A stretch of 36,997 nt of DNA. Source: DATKOF01 sp035524795. Its GTDB lineage: Bacteria > Pseudomonadota > Gammaproteobacteria > Burkholderiales > SG8-41. This document shows, piece after piece, positions 7,896 through 15,089 of this stretch. Made by a program: the position numbers and the translations under genes. Where the stretch lies: positions 1 to 36,997 of the forward strand of contig DATKOF010000029.1 in NCBI GenBank assembly GCA_035524795.1, written 5' to 3'. The notes under the pieces are model-generated. The model saw only the letters and a program-made list of their open reading frames with translations, did no database searches and was not told the DNA's origin. The number at the start of each line of letters is the position of its first letter. The first letter of the stretch is position 1.

Positions 7896-8381
7896 ATGGT
7901 CAAACTGCATACCTCCCGCGGCGTCATCACGCTCGACCTCGACGCCGACAAAGCGCCGCTGACGGTCGAGAATTTTCTCGGTTACGTCAAAAGCGGCCAT
8001 TACGACAACACGATTTTCCACCGCGTGATCGACGGCTTCATGATCCAGGGCGGCGGCTTCGAGCCGGGCATGAAGCAGAAAGCGACGAAGGCGCCGGTCA
8101 GGAACGAAGCCGACAACAAACTGAAGAACGACAATTACACGATCGCGATGGCGCGCACCGGCGACCCGCATTCGGCGACCGCGCAATTCTTCATCAACAT
8201 CGCCGATAACGGTTTTCTCAACCATCCGGGGCAGGACGGCTGGGGCTACTGCGTGTTCGGCAAGGTCGTCGAGGGGCAGGACGTGGTGGACAGCATCCGG
8301 GGCGTCAAGACCGGCAGCCGCGCCGGACACCGTGACGTGCCGGTCGAGGACGTCGTGATCGAGAAAGCCGAAATCGTGTGA
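7896..8381 (+). CDS. ppiB: Cytosolic peptidyl-prolyl cis-trans isomerase B
   Basis: A 161-residue cyclophilin without a signal peptide, starting directly with MVKLHTSRGVITLDLDADKA. The core motifs FHRVIDGFMIQGGGFEPGM and MARTGDPHSATAQFFINIAD are intact, including the catalytic arginine, and the length matches the E. coli PpiB class. It acts on proline bonds in cytoplasmic proteins. It begins 4 bp after the exported paralogue, with only a weak AAAGAAA-like ribosome binding site, so translational coupling is likely. A heptad-repeat spacer follows before lpxH. Confidence 0.95.
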   Translation: MVKLHTSRGVITLDLDADKAPLTVENFLGYVKSGHYDNTIFHRVIDGFMIQGGGFEPGMKQKATKAPVRNEADNKLKNDNYTIAMARTGDPHSATAQFFINIADNGFLNHPGQDGWGYCVFGKVVEGQDVVDSIRGVKTGSRAGHRDVPVEDVVIEKAEIV

Positions 8382-8383
8382 AG

Positions 8384-8478
8384 CAGGATACAGGATTCAG
8401 GATTGAGTAATCGACCTTCCTCGCCTCTGAATCCTGATTCCTGCATCCCGAATCCTGTCTCCTCGATCCTGATTCTCC
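8384..8478. repeat. Inverted heptanucleotide repeat cassette (CAGGATT / AATCCTG)
   Basis: Three direct 7-nt units (CAGGATA, CAGGATT, CAGGATT) occupy 8384-8404. After a 25-nt centre, seven period-7 units of the reverse type (AATCCTG, ATTCCTG, CATCCCG, AATCCTG and degenerate copies) run from 8430 to the base before the lpxH ATG. The arms can fold back on each other. The cassette fills the entire ppiB-lpxH spacer and leaves no recognisable ribosome binding site for lpxH. Confidence 0.8.
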
Positions 8479-9201
8479 ATGCCTTACAGCGTCTTCATCT
8501 CCGATCTGCATCTCTGCACCGATCGCCCGGCGATCAACCAGACCTTCTTCGATTTCCTGCAGGGCCCGGCCGCGCAGGCGGAGGCACTCTATATTCTCGG
8601 CGACCTGTTCGAATACTGGGCCGGCGACGATGACGACGATCCGTTCGACGCCGCGGTGATCGCCGCATTGCGCGCGCTCGCCGACCGCGGCGTCGCGCTC
8701 CAGTTGATGCACGGCAACCGCGATTTTCTGATCAGCGAACAGTTCGCCACAGCAAGCGGCGTACGGCTGCTGCCCGACCCGACACTGATCGATCTTTACG
8801 GCACGCCGACGCTCTTGATGCACGGCGACACACTGTGCACCGACGATGTCGAGTATCAGAAATTCCGCACGCAGGTCAGGGATCCGGCGTTCCAGCAGAA
8901 ATTTCTGGAACGCCCTCTCGCCGCGCGCAAACAGGAGATCGCGCGACTGCGCGCGCAGAGCGAAACCAGCAAGAAAGCCAAGACCGAGGAAATCATGGAC
9001 GTTGCGCCGGCCGCTGTCGAAGCGGCATTGCGCCGGCATGGCTATCCGCGCCTGATCCACGGCCACACTCATCGGCCTGCACATCACGAGCACATCGTGG
9101 ATGGCCACCGCTGCGAGCGCTGGGTGCTCGCCGACTGGTATCGGCACGGCAGCTACCTGCGCTGCGACGCCGGCGGCTGCACGTCAGTCAACCTCGGCTA
9201 A
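8479..9201 (+). CDS. lpxH: UDP-2,3-diacylglucosamine diphosphatase LpxH
   Basis: A calcineurin-like metallophosphoesterase of 240 residues that cleaves UDP-2,3-diacylglucosamine to lipid X and UMP in lipid A synthesis, at the inner membrane surface. The metal-site motifs appear in order: FISDLHL (D9, H11), GDLFEYW, MHGNRDFLI, LMHGDTLCTDD, and HGHTHRPAHH near the C-terminus. The length is typical. The ATG at 8479 gives the family N-terminus, but the bases before it are heptad repeat without a Shine-Dalgarno. The stop overlaps by 4 bp the stop of the convergent membrane protein gene. Confidence 0.96.
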   Translation: MPYSVFISDLHLCTDRPAINQTFFDFLQGPAAQAEALYILGDLFEYWAGDDDDDPFDAAVIAALRALADRGVALQLMHGNRDFLISEQFATASGVRLLPDPTLIDLYGTPTLLMHGDTLCTDDVEYQKFRTQVRDPAFQQKFLERPLAARKQEIARLRAQSETSKKAKTEEIMDVAPAAVEAALRRHGYPRLIHGHTHRPAHHEHIVDGHRCERWVLADWYRHGSYLRCDAGGCTSVNLG

Positions 9202-9932
9202 TCCGCCAACGCCTGGTAACGGCCCGGCACCGGCGCCAGCACCTGCATATCGAGAAAATTCGGCAGCGCCGCCGGCGGCCAGCTATAGACGGCTTCCTGC
9301 TCGCTGACCGGAAAATACAGGCGGCGTCCCGGCTGCAGATAATTGGCGCATTCCGCGCCCGCGCCGCGCGCATAGTAGAGCCGCATCTCATTTTCGAGCT
9401 GCCACGGCCGGGCTTCCAGCGTGCCCTTGTTCCACGGCTTCAGGTTCTCATACACCGGGCGTTCGCGGAACACATGCATCTGCAGTACCACGCCCGGATC
9501 GGTCTGCGCCAGCCGTTCGGCGGCCTGCTCCCAATCCGCGCGCGGCGGCGACCAGGTCACGCGTGCGACTTCCACCTTCCAGCGCTCGATCGCCTTGTCG
9601 ACCATATCGGCCGGCCGCATGCAATCGCCGATCTCGGCATCGATGATGCGGCCCTGATAGGCGGGCACCGGCATGCTGAAGTAAAGCGTGGCGATGGCCA
9701 GCGCGGCGCAGGCGACGCCGAGTATCGCGTAACGCAGATGGCGATTTACCGGAAGAAACGAGACGAGAAGGCCGAGTACGAACCCGGCGATCAGCCCGCC
9801 CGGCCCGGTGACGAAGATGCCGAGCAGCGGCCCTTGATTGGCGTCCGGCGAAAAAATGATCGGCCCGAAATAGCCGCAGGCGAAACCGACTGCGCCAAGC
9901 ACCAGCGCCCAGAGTAGCGGAAGGGATTTCAT
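9198..9932 (-). CDS. Unrecognised membrane-anchored protein
   Basis: A 244-residue protein I do not recognise. The first 90 residues contain three hydrophobic segments (about 4-22 LPLLWALVLGAVGFACGYFG; about 36-58 with GPGGLIAGFVLGLLVSFL; about 68-86 AILGVACAALAIATLYFSM). The remaining ~150 residues form a soluble domain rich in Trp and charged residues, with two isolated cysteines (GDCMRP and AECANYL) that could form a disulfide if the domain is periplasmic. No catalytic motif is evident. GC content and codon use resemble the core genome. It is convergent with lpxH and lies downstream of the lipoprotein gene on the same strand, 62 bp away. Confidence 0.75.
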   Translation of the reverse strand: MKSLPLLWALVLGAVGFACGYFGPIIFSPDANQGPLLGIFVTGPGGLIAGFVLGLLVSFLPVNRHLRYAILGVACAALAIATLYFSMPVPAYQGRIIDAEIGDCMRPADMVDKAIERWKVEVARVTWSPPRADWEQAAERLAQTDPGVVLQMHVFRERPVYENLKPWNKGTLEARPWQLENEMRLYYARGAGAECANYLQPGRRLYFPVSEQEAVYSWPPAALPNFLDMQVLAPVPGRYQALAD

Positions 9933-9994
9933 CTATTACTCGAAGCCTGCGATCCGGATCGACAGCGATGCTGCCATCGGTCCGGACATGATGA

Positions 9995-10480
9995 TCACTG
10001 AAGCCGTTCCAATAGCGGCTGGAAATAGCTGCATTCTTTGAGCTCGGGATGCGCGGCATCCTTGGGAACCAGCTCCAGTGTCGAAACATTCCTCATGTCT
10101 AATTCCCCCGATCCCGGCGAAGATACTTCCAGTTGACCCGTCAGACGGACGTAATACGTTTCGCCGCCGCCGGCGGGGAATCTGATTTCCTGATTTGGAA
10201 TGCCGGCGCCTGAGGGCCACTGGGTGCTGATCACGTACTTTCCGGGCCTGCCATAAAAATAGGTGTACTCGCTTCTGGTGAGATCAACGATTTTTGTCGC
10301 ATTGACGTAAATCGCAACTTGCGCCCTGGGCAGCGTCGCGGGTCGGTAAAGATAGATGAGGACTTCGCTGCCCGTCGGTTGGTCCGGCTGAAAATATTGC
10401 GTGCCTTCGTTCACGGTCCGGCACCCTGCCAGAATCGTCAATACGATGCACCCGGCATACTTCCATGACGAATTGGACAT
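9995..10480 (-). CDS. DUF2846-like lipoprotein
   Basis: A 161-residue predicted lipoprotein. The signal peptide ends in the lipobox LAGC with the lipid-modified cysteine at residue 20. The mature part resembles the DUF2846 pattern: a tyrosine-rich strand LIYLYRP, a small domain with VAIYVNATKIVDLTRSEYTY, and a PGKYVIS turn, consistent with a beta-sandwich. No biochemical role is known. The ATG at 10478-10480 lies 10 bp after the cupin gene stop, so the two are probably cotranscribed. GC content here is lower than in lpxH and upstream genes, so it may belong to the edge of the accessory region that continues to about 13.75 kb. Confidence 0.75.
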   Translation of the reverse strand: MSNSSWKYAGCIVLTILAGCRTVNEGTQYFQPDQPTGSEVLIYLYRPATLPRAQVAIYVNATKIVDLTRSEYTYFYGRPGKYVISTQWPSGAGIPNQEIRFPAGGGETYYVRLTGQLEVSSPGSGELDMRNVSTLELVPKDAAHPELKECSYFQPLLERLQ

Positions 10481-10490
10481 GCATCACCTT

Positions 10491-10988
10491 TTATTGTGTC
10501 AGGGATTCCTGATATGGCGTTCCATCTTTACGGCAAAACCGCCACTTGCCGTCAACAAACACACCCTGCATATCATCATCGGGATAGGAGACGGCATCCC
10601 CGGCGCTGCGATCCCCTATTTCAAGATAAAGAATCTCTTCATTCGTGCGGTTGACCAGTTGATGCGCATTGCCGGTACCGGCCCTGAAGCCCGCGCACAT
10701 GCCGGGAGAAAGCTGCGTTTCCCCTTCGTCGGTGATCAACACCGGATGTCCCTGCAGGATGTAGACGAACTCATCTTGTCTGGTATGCGCATGCCGCAAA
10801 GCCGAGATGCCGCCCGGCACGATGCGCGTCAGATTGACGCCGAAGTTCGAAAGCCCAAACAGATCGCCCAGAGGATGTTTGATGCGCCCGGCCATCTTCG
10901 ATGCGAATGGCTCTGGCAAGATCGATGGTTTCGTGCGAGGCGCCGCGTTGGCGGCGATGATTGCCGATGAACCGGATGTGCTCGTCAT
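10491..10988 (-). CDS. Cupin domain protein
   Basis: A 165-residue single-domain cupin. The first cupin motif has metal ligands H66, H68 and E73 (RHAHTRQDEFVYILQG), and the second supplies H109 (GNAHQLVNRT), so a metal-binding beta-barrel is likely. A Tyr/Trp-containing tail (GVFVDGKWRFCRKDGTPY) follows. The substrate cannot be deduced; small-molecule isomerases, dioxygenases and binding proteins share this fold. It is the first gene of a minus-strand pair with the DUF2846-like lipoprotein. The start at 10988 faces the 228-bp spacer before the low-GC operon. Confidence 0.85.
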   Translation of the reverse strand: MTSTSGSSAIIAANAAPRTKPSILPEPFASKMAGRIKHPLGDLFGLSNFGVNLTRIVPGGISALRHAHTRQDEFVYILQGHPVLITDEGETQLSPGMCAGFRAGTGNAHQLVNRTNEEILYLEIGDRSAGDAVSYPDDDMQGVFVDGKWRFCRKDGTPYQESLTQ

Positions 10989-11216
10989 GGAAGCTCCCGT
11001 TAAGCAAGTCCGCGCGTCAAATCCGAGCCCAGAACAGCAGGGGTGATTTCATCTGACGACTAGATTTCAGTTTATTAAAGTTTGAAATGCCGGTAATGAG
11101 TAGGTGATCACTTTCGAGCTAAAGTAACCCTGGATCAAACGTTCAGTATGATAGCAATTCTGCGTCTAATACAATCCCGATAGGCACGGTAAGCAAACTC
11201 GCTGGAATAGCACAAA
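10989..11216. other. Divergent AT-rich spacer, left boundary of the low-GC insert
   Basis: The GC content drops sharply here. An imperfect palindrome (ATTTCA at 11064-11069 against TGAAAT at 11083-11088, enclosing AT-rich sequence) could be an operator or just chance. No convincing -35/-10 pair, tRNA, integrase site or direct repeat shared with the right boundary was found. The region must hold the promoters for the cupin gene (minus) and the PLD-like operon (plus). Confidence 0.4.
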
Positions 11217-12593
11217 ATGGCGGAAAATCTTGTCCGATTAATTGCTCAAGCCAAACCGAAAACAATTCTCCTAACCAGCTTCACGTTTGGGCTCAGTTAC
11301 TTTGAAGCAGCTATCCTTCCCACACTACTTCGACATGGATGTAGCAATGTATCTGTACTCGTGGATTATGGGCAATATCAAGCGTCGTTGGGAGAACTCC
11401 ACTCCAACTTCGCTGGGCGAAGCTATCGAATTTGTCCTGTTCGTGCGCCAGGTGGGGGTATTTTTCATCCGAAGCTCGCTTATTTCGATTGTGAAGGCAG
11501 CGATATTCTTATGGTTGCGAGCGGAAATCTCACCTTTACGGGCCAAGGTGGCCATCTTGAATGTCTCGATGCTGTCCGCTCCGATGATGCGCCAGAGATA
11601 TTTGAGGAGGCATCAAGCTTTTTTGAAAGTCTAGCACCAGTCAATGAGCGGCTCTACGGGTCGGTGTTCCCAGGGATAAACAATGTTGTCCGCTATATTC
11701 GTATTTATTCGTTGCTGTGCTGGGCGACATGGAGATTCGAAGACTATCTTCACAAAAACGCGAGCAGCCTTACAACGAGCGAGGTGACAGATCTTTTCAA
11801 AGGGATGCAAGAGAAAGTTGAACTACTCGTCACATGGGCAAATATCGGAAGGAATGGTGTAAGGGGCCTCGTCGGAACCCGTCGAAACTTTCCCAACAAC
11901 AATAAGCAAGTAGCACTTCGATTTGACGCATTTGGTAGCAACGAAGCTGCCTATATGTCAGCTGTGCAGTATCGTCCGAGCATTACAAATGGCTTGGGTT
12001 TCTTGGAGATCAGGCAGCATGACACATTTGCTTGCACAAAAGTCGGAGAGCAGATAATCGGATTCTCGCGGATTCATTCAACGCCGATGATGTGTACGAG
12101 TTCCGTGAACGCAACAGAACAGAGCTTCACCAGTACCAAAAATATTGAAGTGTCGTTGGCGAGAGTGCTACCGAAAAGTCCGGTTAAGTGGAAAAAAGCA
12201 AGCCCCCGTGAAATCAAATATATCCCTTTCCCCTACAACAGGCATATCGAGGGAGAGGGAATCATAGATGCCACGCTTTATTCTGATGGTCAACTGGTCG
12301 GGATTGTTCAAGCAGTGGACTTTTTTTCAGGGCCGATAAAAATAGAACTTCTGCAAGGAGGCGAATGTATATTCGAGATCCATGACGTGGTCTTGGTAGA
12401 GAGCGGAAAGTTCGAATGTCGCATTGATACAAAATTTACTGAGATTCATGCATCACTTCAAATACGCATATTCGGCAGAGGCTTTAAAGCTTTGGGATGG
12501 ATAAGTAATGAATTACAGCTTGAAGCAACGGAAACAGATCGCCAGAAAATGGCTGCGGTTAGCAATGGCATTAGATCAGACGTTGAGGAGTAA
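11217..12593 (+). CDS. PLD/HKD superfamily protein (putative nuclease or phosphodiesterase)
   Basis: This 458-residue protein has a phospholipase D-like fold. The first half carries an intact HKD motif: H84-x-K86-x4-D91 (FHPKLAYFD), then A101-S-G-N104-L-T, as in GSxNLT of bacterial PLD nucleases. The second half is recognisable by CTSSVNATEQSF (293-304) and KNIEVSL (308-314), but the upstream HxK position reads C273-T-K275 and the Asp is missing, so this half appears degenerate. Enzymes of this superfamily can dimerise to combine one HKD each. Residues about 330-445 look beta-rich and form an extra domain. There is no signal peptide, so it is cytosolic. Codon use is AT-rich, unlike neighbouring genes. 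It overlaps the next gene by 86 bp. The weak ribosome binding site makes the exact start uncertain. Confidence 0.72.
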   Translation: MAENLVRLIAQAKPKTILLTSFTFGLSYFEAAILPTLLRHGCSNVSVLVDYGQYQASLGELHSNFAGRSYRICPVRAPGGGIFHPKLAYFDCEGSDILMVASGNLTFTGQGGHLECLDAVRSDDAPEIFEEASSFFESLAPVNERLYGSVFPGINNVVRYIRIYSLLCWATWRFEDYLHKNASSLTTSEVTDLFKGMQEKVELLVTWANIGRNGVRGLVGTRRNFPNNNKQVALRFDAFGSNEAAYMSAVQYRPSITNGLGFLEIRQHDTFACTKVGEQIIGFSRIHSTPMMCTSSVNATEQSFTSTKNIEVSLARVLPKSPVKWKKASPREIKYIPFPYNRHIEGEGIIDATLYSDGQLVGIVQAVDFFSGPIKIELLQGGECIFEIHDVVLVESGKFECRIDTKFTEIHASLQIRIFGRGFKALGWISNELQLEATETDRQKMAAVSNGIRSDVEE

Positions 12594-13710
12594 CGTACAT
12601 TACAAATGGCTTAGCAATGTAACTGCACATTGGTCGAAGCATAGCCAAGTAATGGAGCTCCAGTCGGCACTTGACGTATTGCGGCCGCAACGTGATGAGA
12701 AAGGAATATTTCTTTCCCGTTTGATCCCGGATAGTGATGACGCTGAGGATGAGAGCCTAGATGCAAATCGTCGTGCTGGAATGATTCTGACGCTCCGAGC
12801 AGTTGCAGCTATCAACGCGTGGAATGAGCGACGCGGGCTCGAAGACGTAGGAGCATCGGAAGAAAAAATACGGGCTGCGATGGCGAGAGGATGCGCGCCC
12901 GATGGGAGAGAGATCAACCTGAGCGGCATTGAGCGAGCACAGGCAAAGTGGGCTGTCTTGCAATTACGCCAGTATCAGCGGGCCTGTTTCGAGGCTTTCT
13001 ATGTTGCGCTTGAATACTTGCTGTCGGGAATTATTGAGATCTCGGATCGCTCCAAATCCGGAATAGCTGTGCTCATGGGCACACTTTGCGAGGGGGCTTT
13101 TAAGAGAAAAACTACTGTAGCAGATATTGAAAAGTCGGTGCGCGAGGCACAAGGCAAGCAACCATCACTTTATAAAGCGGCGCTCAAAGAATCGAAATCT
13201 GATGTATTCGAATGTCGGCAGCGATTACTCGATACCAAAATTGAAGTACTTGATGGCACGAAAATGCCCTTCTTGGCAGAAGCTCTGCGAGGATTTATTT
13301 TTTGCGCGTTCGAGGCTCGGAATTTAGCTGCAGACAGCAAAATGCGGCTCTATCTTGGTTTGGATGATGACAAGCGACCATTGGCCAAGATGCCAGACTT
13401 GGTTGCTCGCTTCAGTGCTAGCCAGATCAGGGAATTAGTCGCCCACATAGCCAGATATGATGTAATAGAGCGTCACTACGAGGTAGTAGCAATGCGCTCA
13501 AGAATAGGCGATGAAAAGAATCGCTTTCGTTTCGTGGAAAGTGAAACAGGATTGCGCCGATATGACGATAGCCGGGGGTTACCTGGCTTGAGCGAAGCAC
13601 AGGATCGGCTCGCAAGAGCACTTGATTTGCTTGAACAATGCAGTCTCTTACGAGTCGATGGCGAGGGGTATGTACTAACAGCGCAGAGCAAGAAATTTGT
13701 GCCGTCGTAA
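12508..13710 (+). CDS. Unrecognised helical protein, partner of the PLD-like gene
   Basis: A 400-residue protein that I do not recognise. It appears largely alpha-helical: amphipathic helices around 100-190 (AMILTLRAVAAINAW-like segment and QLRQYQRACFEAFYVALEYL), a charged middle, and a C-terminal ~60 residues (RLARALDLLEQCSLLRVDGE then GYVLT) that read like a winged-helix end. No signal peptide, membrane segment or catalytic motif is evident. The start at 12508 overlaps the PLD-like gene by 86 bp; an in-frame ATG at 12565 would shorten the overlap to 29 bp. A GGATGG sequence upstream favours 12508. The overlap and shared low GC point to one transcript and a joint function. A truncated 5' end relative to homologues cannot be excluded. 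Confidence 0.65.
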   Translation: MNYSLKQRKQIARKWLRLAMALDQTLRSNVHYKWLSNVTAHWSKHSQVMELQSALDVLRPQRDEKGIFLSRLIPDSDDAEDESLDANRRAGMILTLRAVAAINAWNERRGLEDVGASEEKIRAAMARGCAPDGREINLSGIERAQAKWAVLQLRQYQRACFEAFYVALEYLLSGIIEISDRSKSGIAVLMGTLCEGAFKRKTTVADIEKSVREAQGKQPSLYKAALKESKSDVFECRQRLLDTKIEVLDGTKMPFLAEALRGFIFCAFEARNLAADSKMRLYLGLDDDKRPLAKMPDLVARFSASQIRELVAHIARYDVIERHYEVVAMRSRIGDEKNRFRFVESETGLRRYDDSRGLPGLSEAQDRLARALDLLEQCSLLRVDGEGYVLTAQSKKFVPS

Positions 13711-13761
13711 TACATCATGGTTTTGCGCCTCTACAATATCAGTCATCCTATATTAGCTCTT

Positions 13762-14934
13762 TTAAGCTAACCCCCGTCCCAAATCCGCCTTCAAATCCTC
13801 GATATTCTCCAACCCCACCGCCACCCTTAGCAAACCGTCACCGATGCCCGCCGCGGCGCGCGCCTCCGGCGAGATGCGGCCGTGCGTCGTTGTCGCCGGA
13901 TGGGTGATCGTGCTCTTGGTGTCGCCGAGGTTGGCGGTGATTGAAATCAGTTTCGTCGAGTCCACGACCTTCCACGCCGCGTCCTTGCCGCCCTTGACGC
14001 TGAACGAAACGATCGCGCCGCCGGCGCTTTGCTGTTTTTTTGCCAGCGCGTGCTGCGGATGCGACAGCAGCCCCGGGTAATGGACGCGCTCGACCTGCGG
14101 CTGTTGTTCCAGCCACTGTGCGAGCGCCAGCGCATTCGCCGACTGCGCGTCCATCCGGATCTTCAGCGTCTCGATGCCTTTCAATATCACCCACGCGTTG
14201 AATGCCGACAGCGTCGGTCCCGCGGTGCGCAGAAAACCATGCACGCCTTCGCGGACCACACCGGTCTTGCCGAGCACCGCGCCGCCGAGCACGCGCCCCT
14301 GCCCGTCGAGATGCTTGGTCGCCGAATGGACGATGATGTCGGCGCCGAATTCCAGCGGCCGTTGCAGCGCCGGCGTGCAGAAACAGTTGTCGACCGCGAG
14401 CAGCGCGCCGGATTCATGCGCGATTCCGGCGAGCGCCGCAATGTCGGCGACTTCGGTCAGCGGGTTCGACGGCGTCTCGATGAAAAACAGTCTGGTATTC
14501 GGCCTGACCGCCTTTTTCCATGCCGCAAGGTCGGTCAGCGGCACGAAGGTCGTTTCGAAGCCGAAGCGCCGCAGTATCTTGTCGAACAGGTTGACCGTGG
14601 TGCCGAACACGCCTTGCGACACCACTGCATGGTCGCCGGCCTTGAACAACCCCATCACGGTGGCGAGGATCGCCGCCATGCCGGACGCGGTCGCCACGCA
14701 GCATTCGGCGCCTTCCAGCGCGGCGAGCCGCCGCTCGAACGAGCTGACGGTCGGATTGGTGAAACGCGAATAGATGGTGCCCGGCTCGCGCTCGGCAAAG
14801 CGGTCGGCCGCCTGCTGCGCCGACTTGAAGACGAAGCTCGAGGTCAGGTAGATCGCCTCGGAGTGCTCGCCGAACTGGCTGCGCTCGATGCCGGCGCGCA
14901 GTGCCAGCGTTTCAAATCGAAGTTTGTCGCTCAT
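13762..14934 (-). CDS. metZ: O-succinylhomoserine sulfhydrylase
   Basis: A PLP-dependent Cys/Met metabolism enzyme of 390 residues that makes homocysteine from O-succinylhomoserine and sulfide. The PLP lysine is K207 in IVHSATKHLDGQGR. Other family marks are YSRFTNPT, ATASGMAAI, FIETPSNP, and a C-terminal SITANLGDTKSTITHPATTT. These fit MetZ rather than cystathionine gamma-synthase, but close paralogues (MetB, MetC, MegL) share most of them. The ATG at 14934 is preceded by GGAGA, and translation from an upstream frame would cross the terminator and riboswitch. Expression is controlled by an upstream SAM-II riboswitch. It converges with the low-GC operon, with 51 bp between stops. Confidence 0.93.
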   Translation of the reverse strand: MSDKLRFETLALRAGIERSQFGEHSEAIYLTSSFVFKSAQQAADRFAEREPGTIYSRFTNPTVSSFERRLAALEGAECCVATASGMAAILATVMGLFKAGDHAVVSQGVFGTTVNLFDKILRRFGFETTFVPLTDLAAWKKAVRPNTRLFFIETPSNPLTEVADIAALAGIAHESGALLAVDNCFCTPALQRPLEFGADIIVHSATKHLDGQGRVLGGAVLGKTGVVREGVHGFLRTAGPTLSAFNAWVILKGIETLKIRMDAQSANALALAQWLEQQPQVERVHYPGLLSHPQHALAKKQQSAGGAIVSFSVKGGKDAAWKVVDSTKLISITANLGDTKSTITHPATTTHGRISPEARAAAGIGDGLLRVAVGLENIEDLKADLGRGLA

Positions 14935-14945
14935 TCCCGTTCTCC

Positions 14946-14985
14946 AAAAACAAAAACCCGTTCGGCCTGCACAGCTCGAACGGGT
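14946..14985 (-). terminator. Intrinsic terminator (attenuator) upstream of metZ
   Basis: On the minus strand, ACCCGTTCG (from 14985) pairs with CGAACGGGT (ending 14956) to form a perfect 9-bp GC-rich stem with a 12-nt loop, followed by TTTTTGTTTTT (14946-14955 and into the stem end). It lies between the SAM-II aptamer and the metZ start, where it can stop transcription when the aptamer is bound. Confidence 0.85.
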
Positions 14986-14999
14986 CTGGGTTCCATCGT

Positions 15000-15050
15000 C
15001 CGCTTTAGCTGCATTTATTGTGCGCCCGCAAGCTGAAATCAAATCGGCGC
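15000..15050 (-). promoter_or_regulatory. SAM-II riboswitch (metZ leader)
   Basis: The minus-strand sequence matches the SAM-II layout. The P1 strand GCGCC at 15050-15046 is followed by GATTTGATTTCAGCTTGC, the pairing strand GGGCGC, then ACAATAAATGCAGCTAAAGCGG. The AATAAATG(C/T)AGCTAAA stretch is the conserved core of this class. GCTT in the loop can pair with AAGC near the 3' end to form the pseudoknot. SAM-II aptamers bind S-adenosylmethionine and repress methionine biosynthesis genes. The arrangement aptamer, terminator, ribosome binding site, metZ suggests transcriptional attenuation. Confidence 0.9.
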
Positions 15051-15057
15051 GTCGGTA

Positions 15058-15086
15058 AAGTTATCCTTTCACCGCGGGGTTGTCAA
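15058..15086 (-). promoter_or_regulatory. Candidate sigma-70 promoter of metZ
   Basis: A perfect -35 hexamer TTGACA (15086-15081, minus strand) is followed after 17 bp by TAACTT (15063-15058), just upstream of the SAM-II aptamer. The predicted start would leave the whole aptamer in the transcript. It sits in the short spacer after the purF stop codon. Confidence 0.6.
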
Positions 15087-15089
15087 ATA

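Noticed and set aside
8384..8478. CRISPR array
   Set aside because: Units are 7 nt with no spacers, in inverted arms, and no cas genes are present.
11050..13760. Prophage or integrative element
   Set aside because: No integrase, structural phage gene, tRNA target or flanking direct repeats were seen; only base composition suggests acquisition.
13753..13770. TTAGCT...AGCTAA palindrome between the low-GC operon and metZ as a bidirectional terminator
   Set aside because: The stem is only 6 AT-rich bp and no T-tract follows on either strand.
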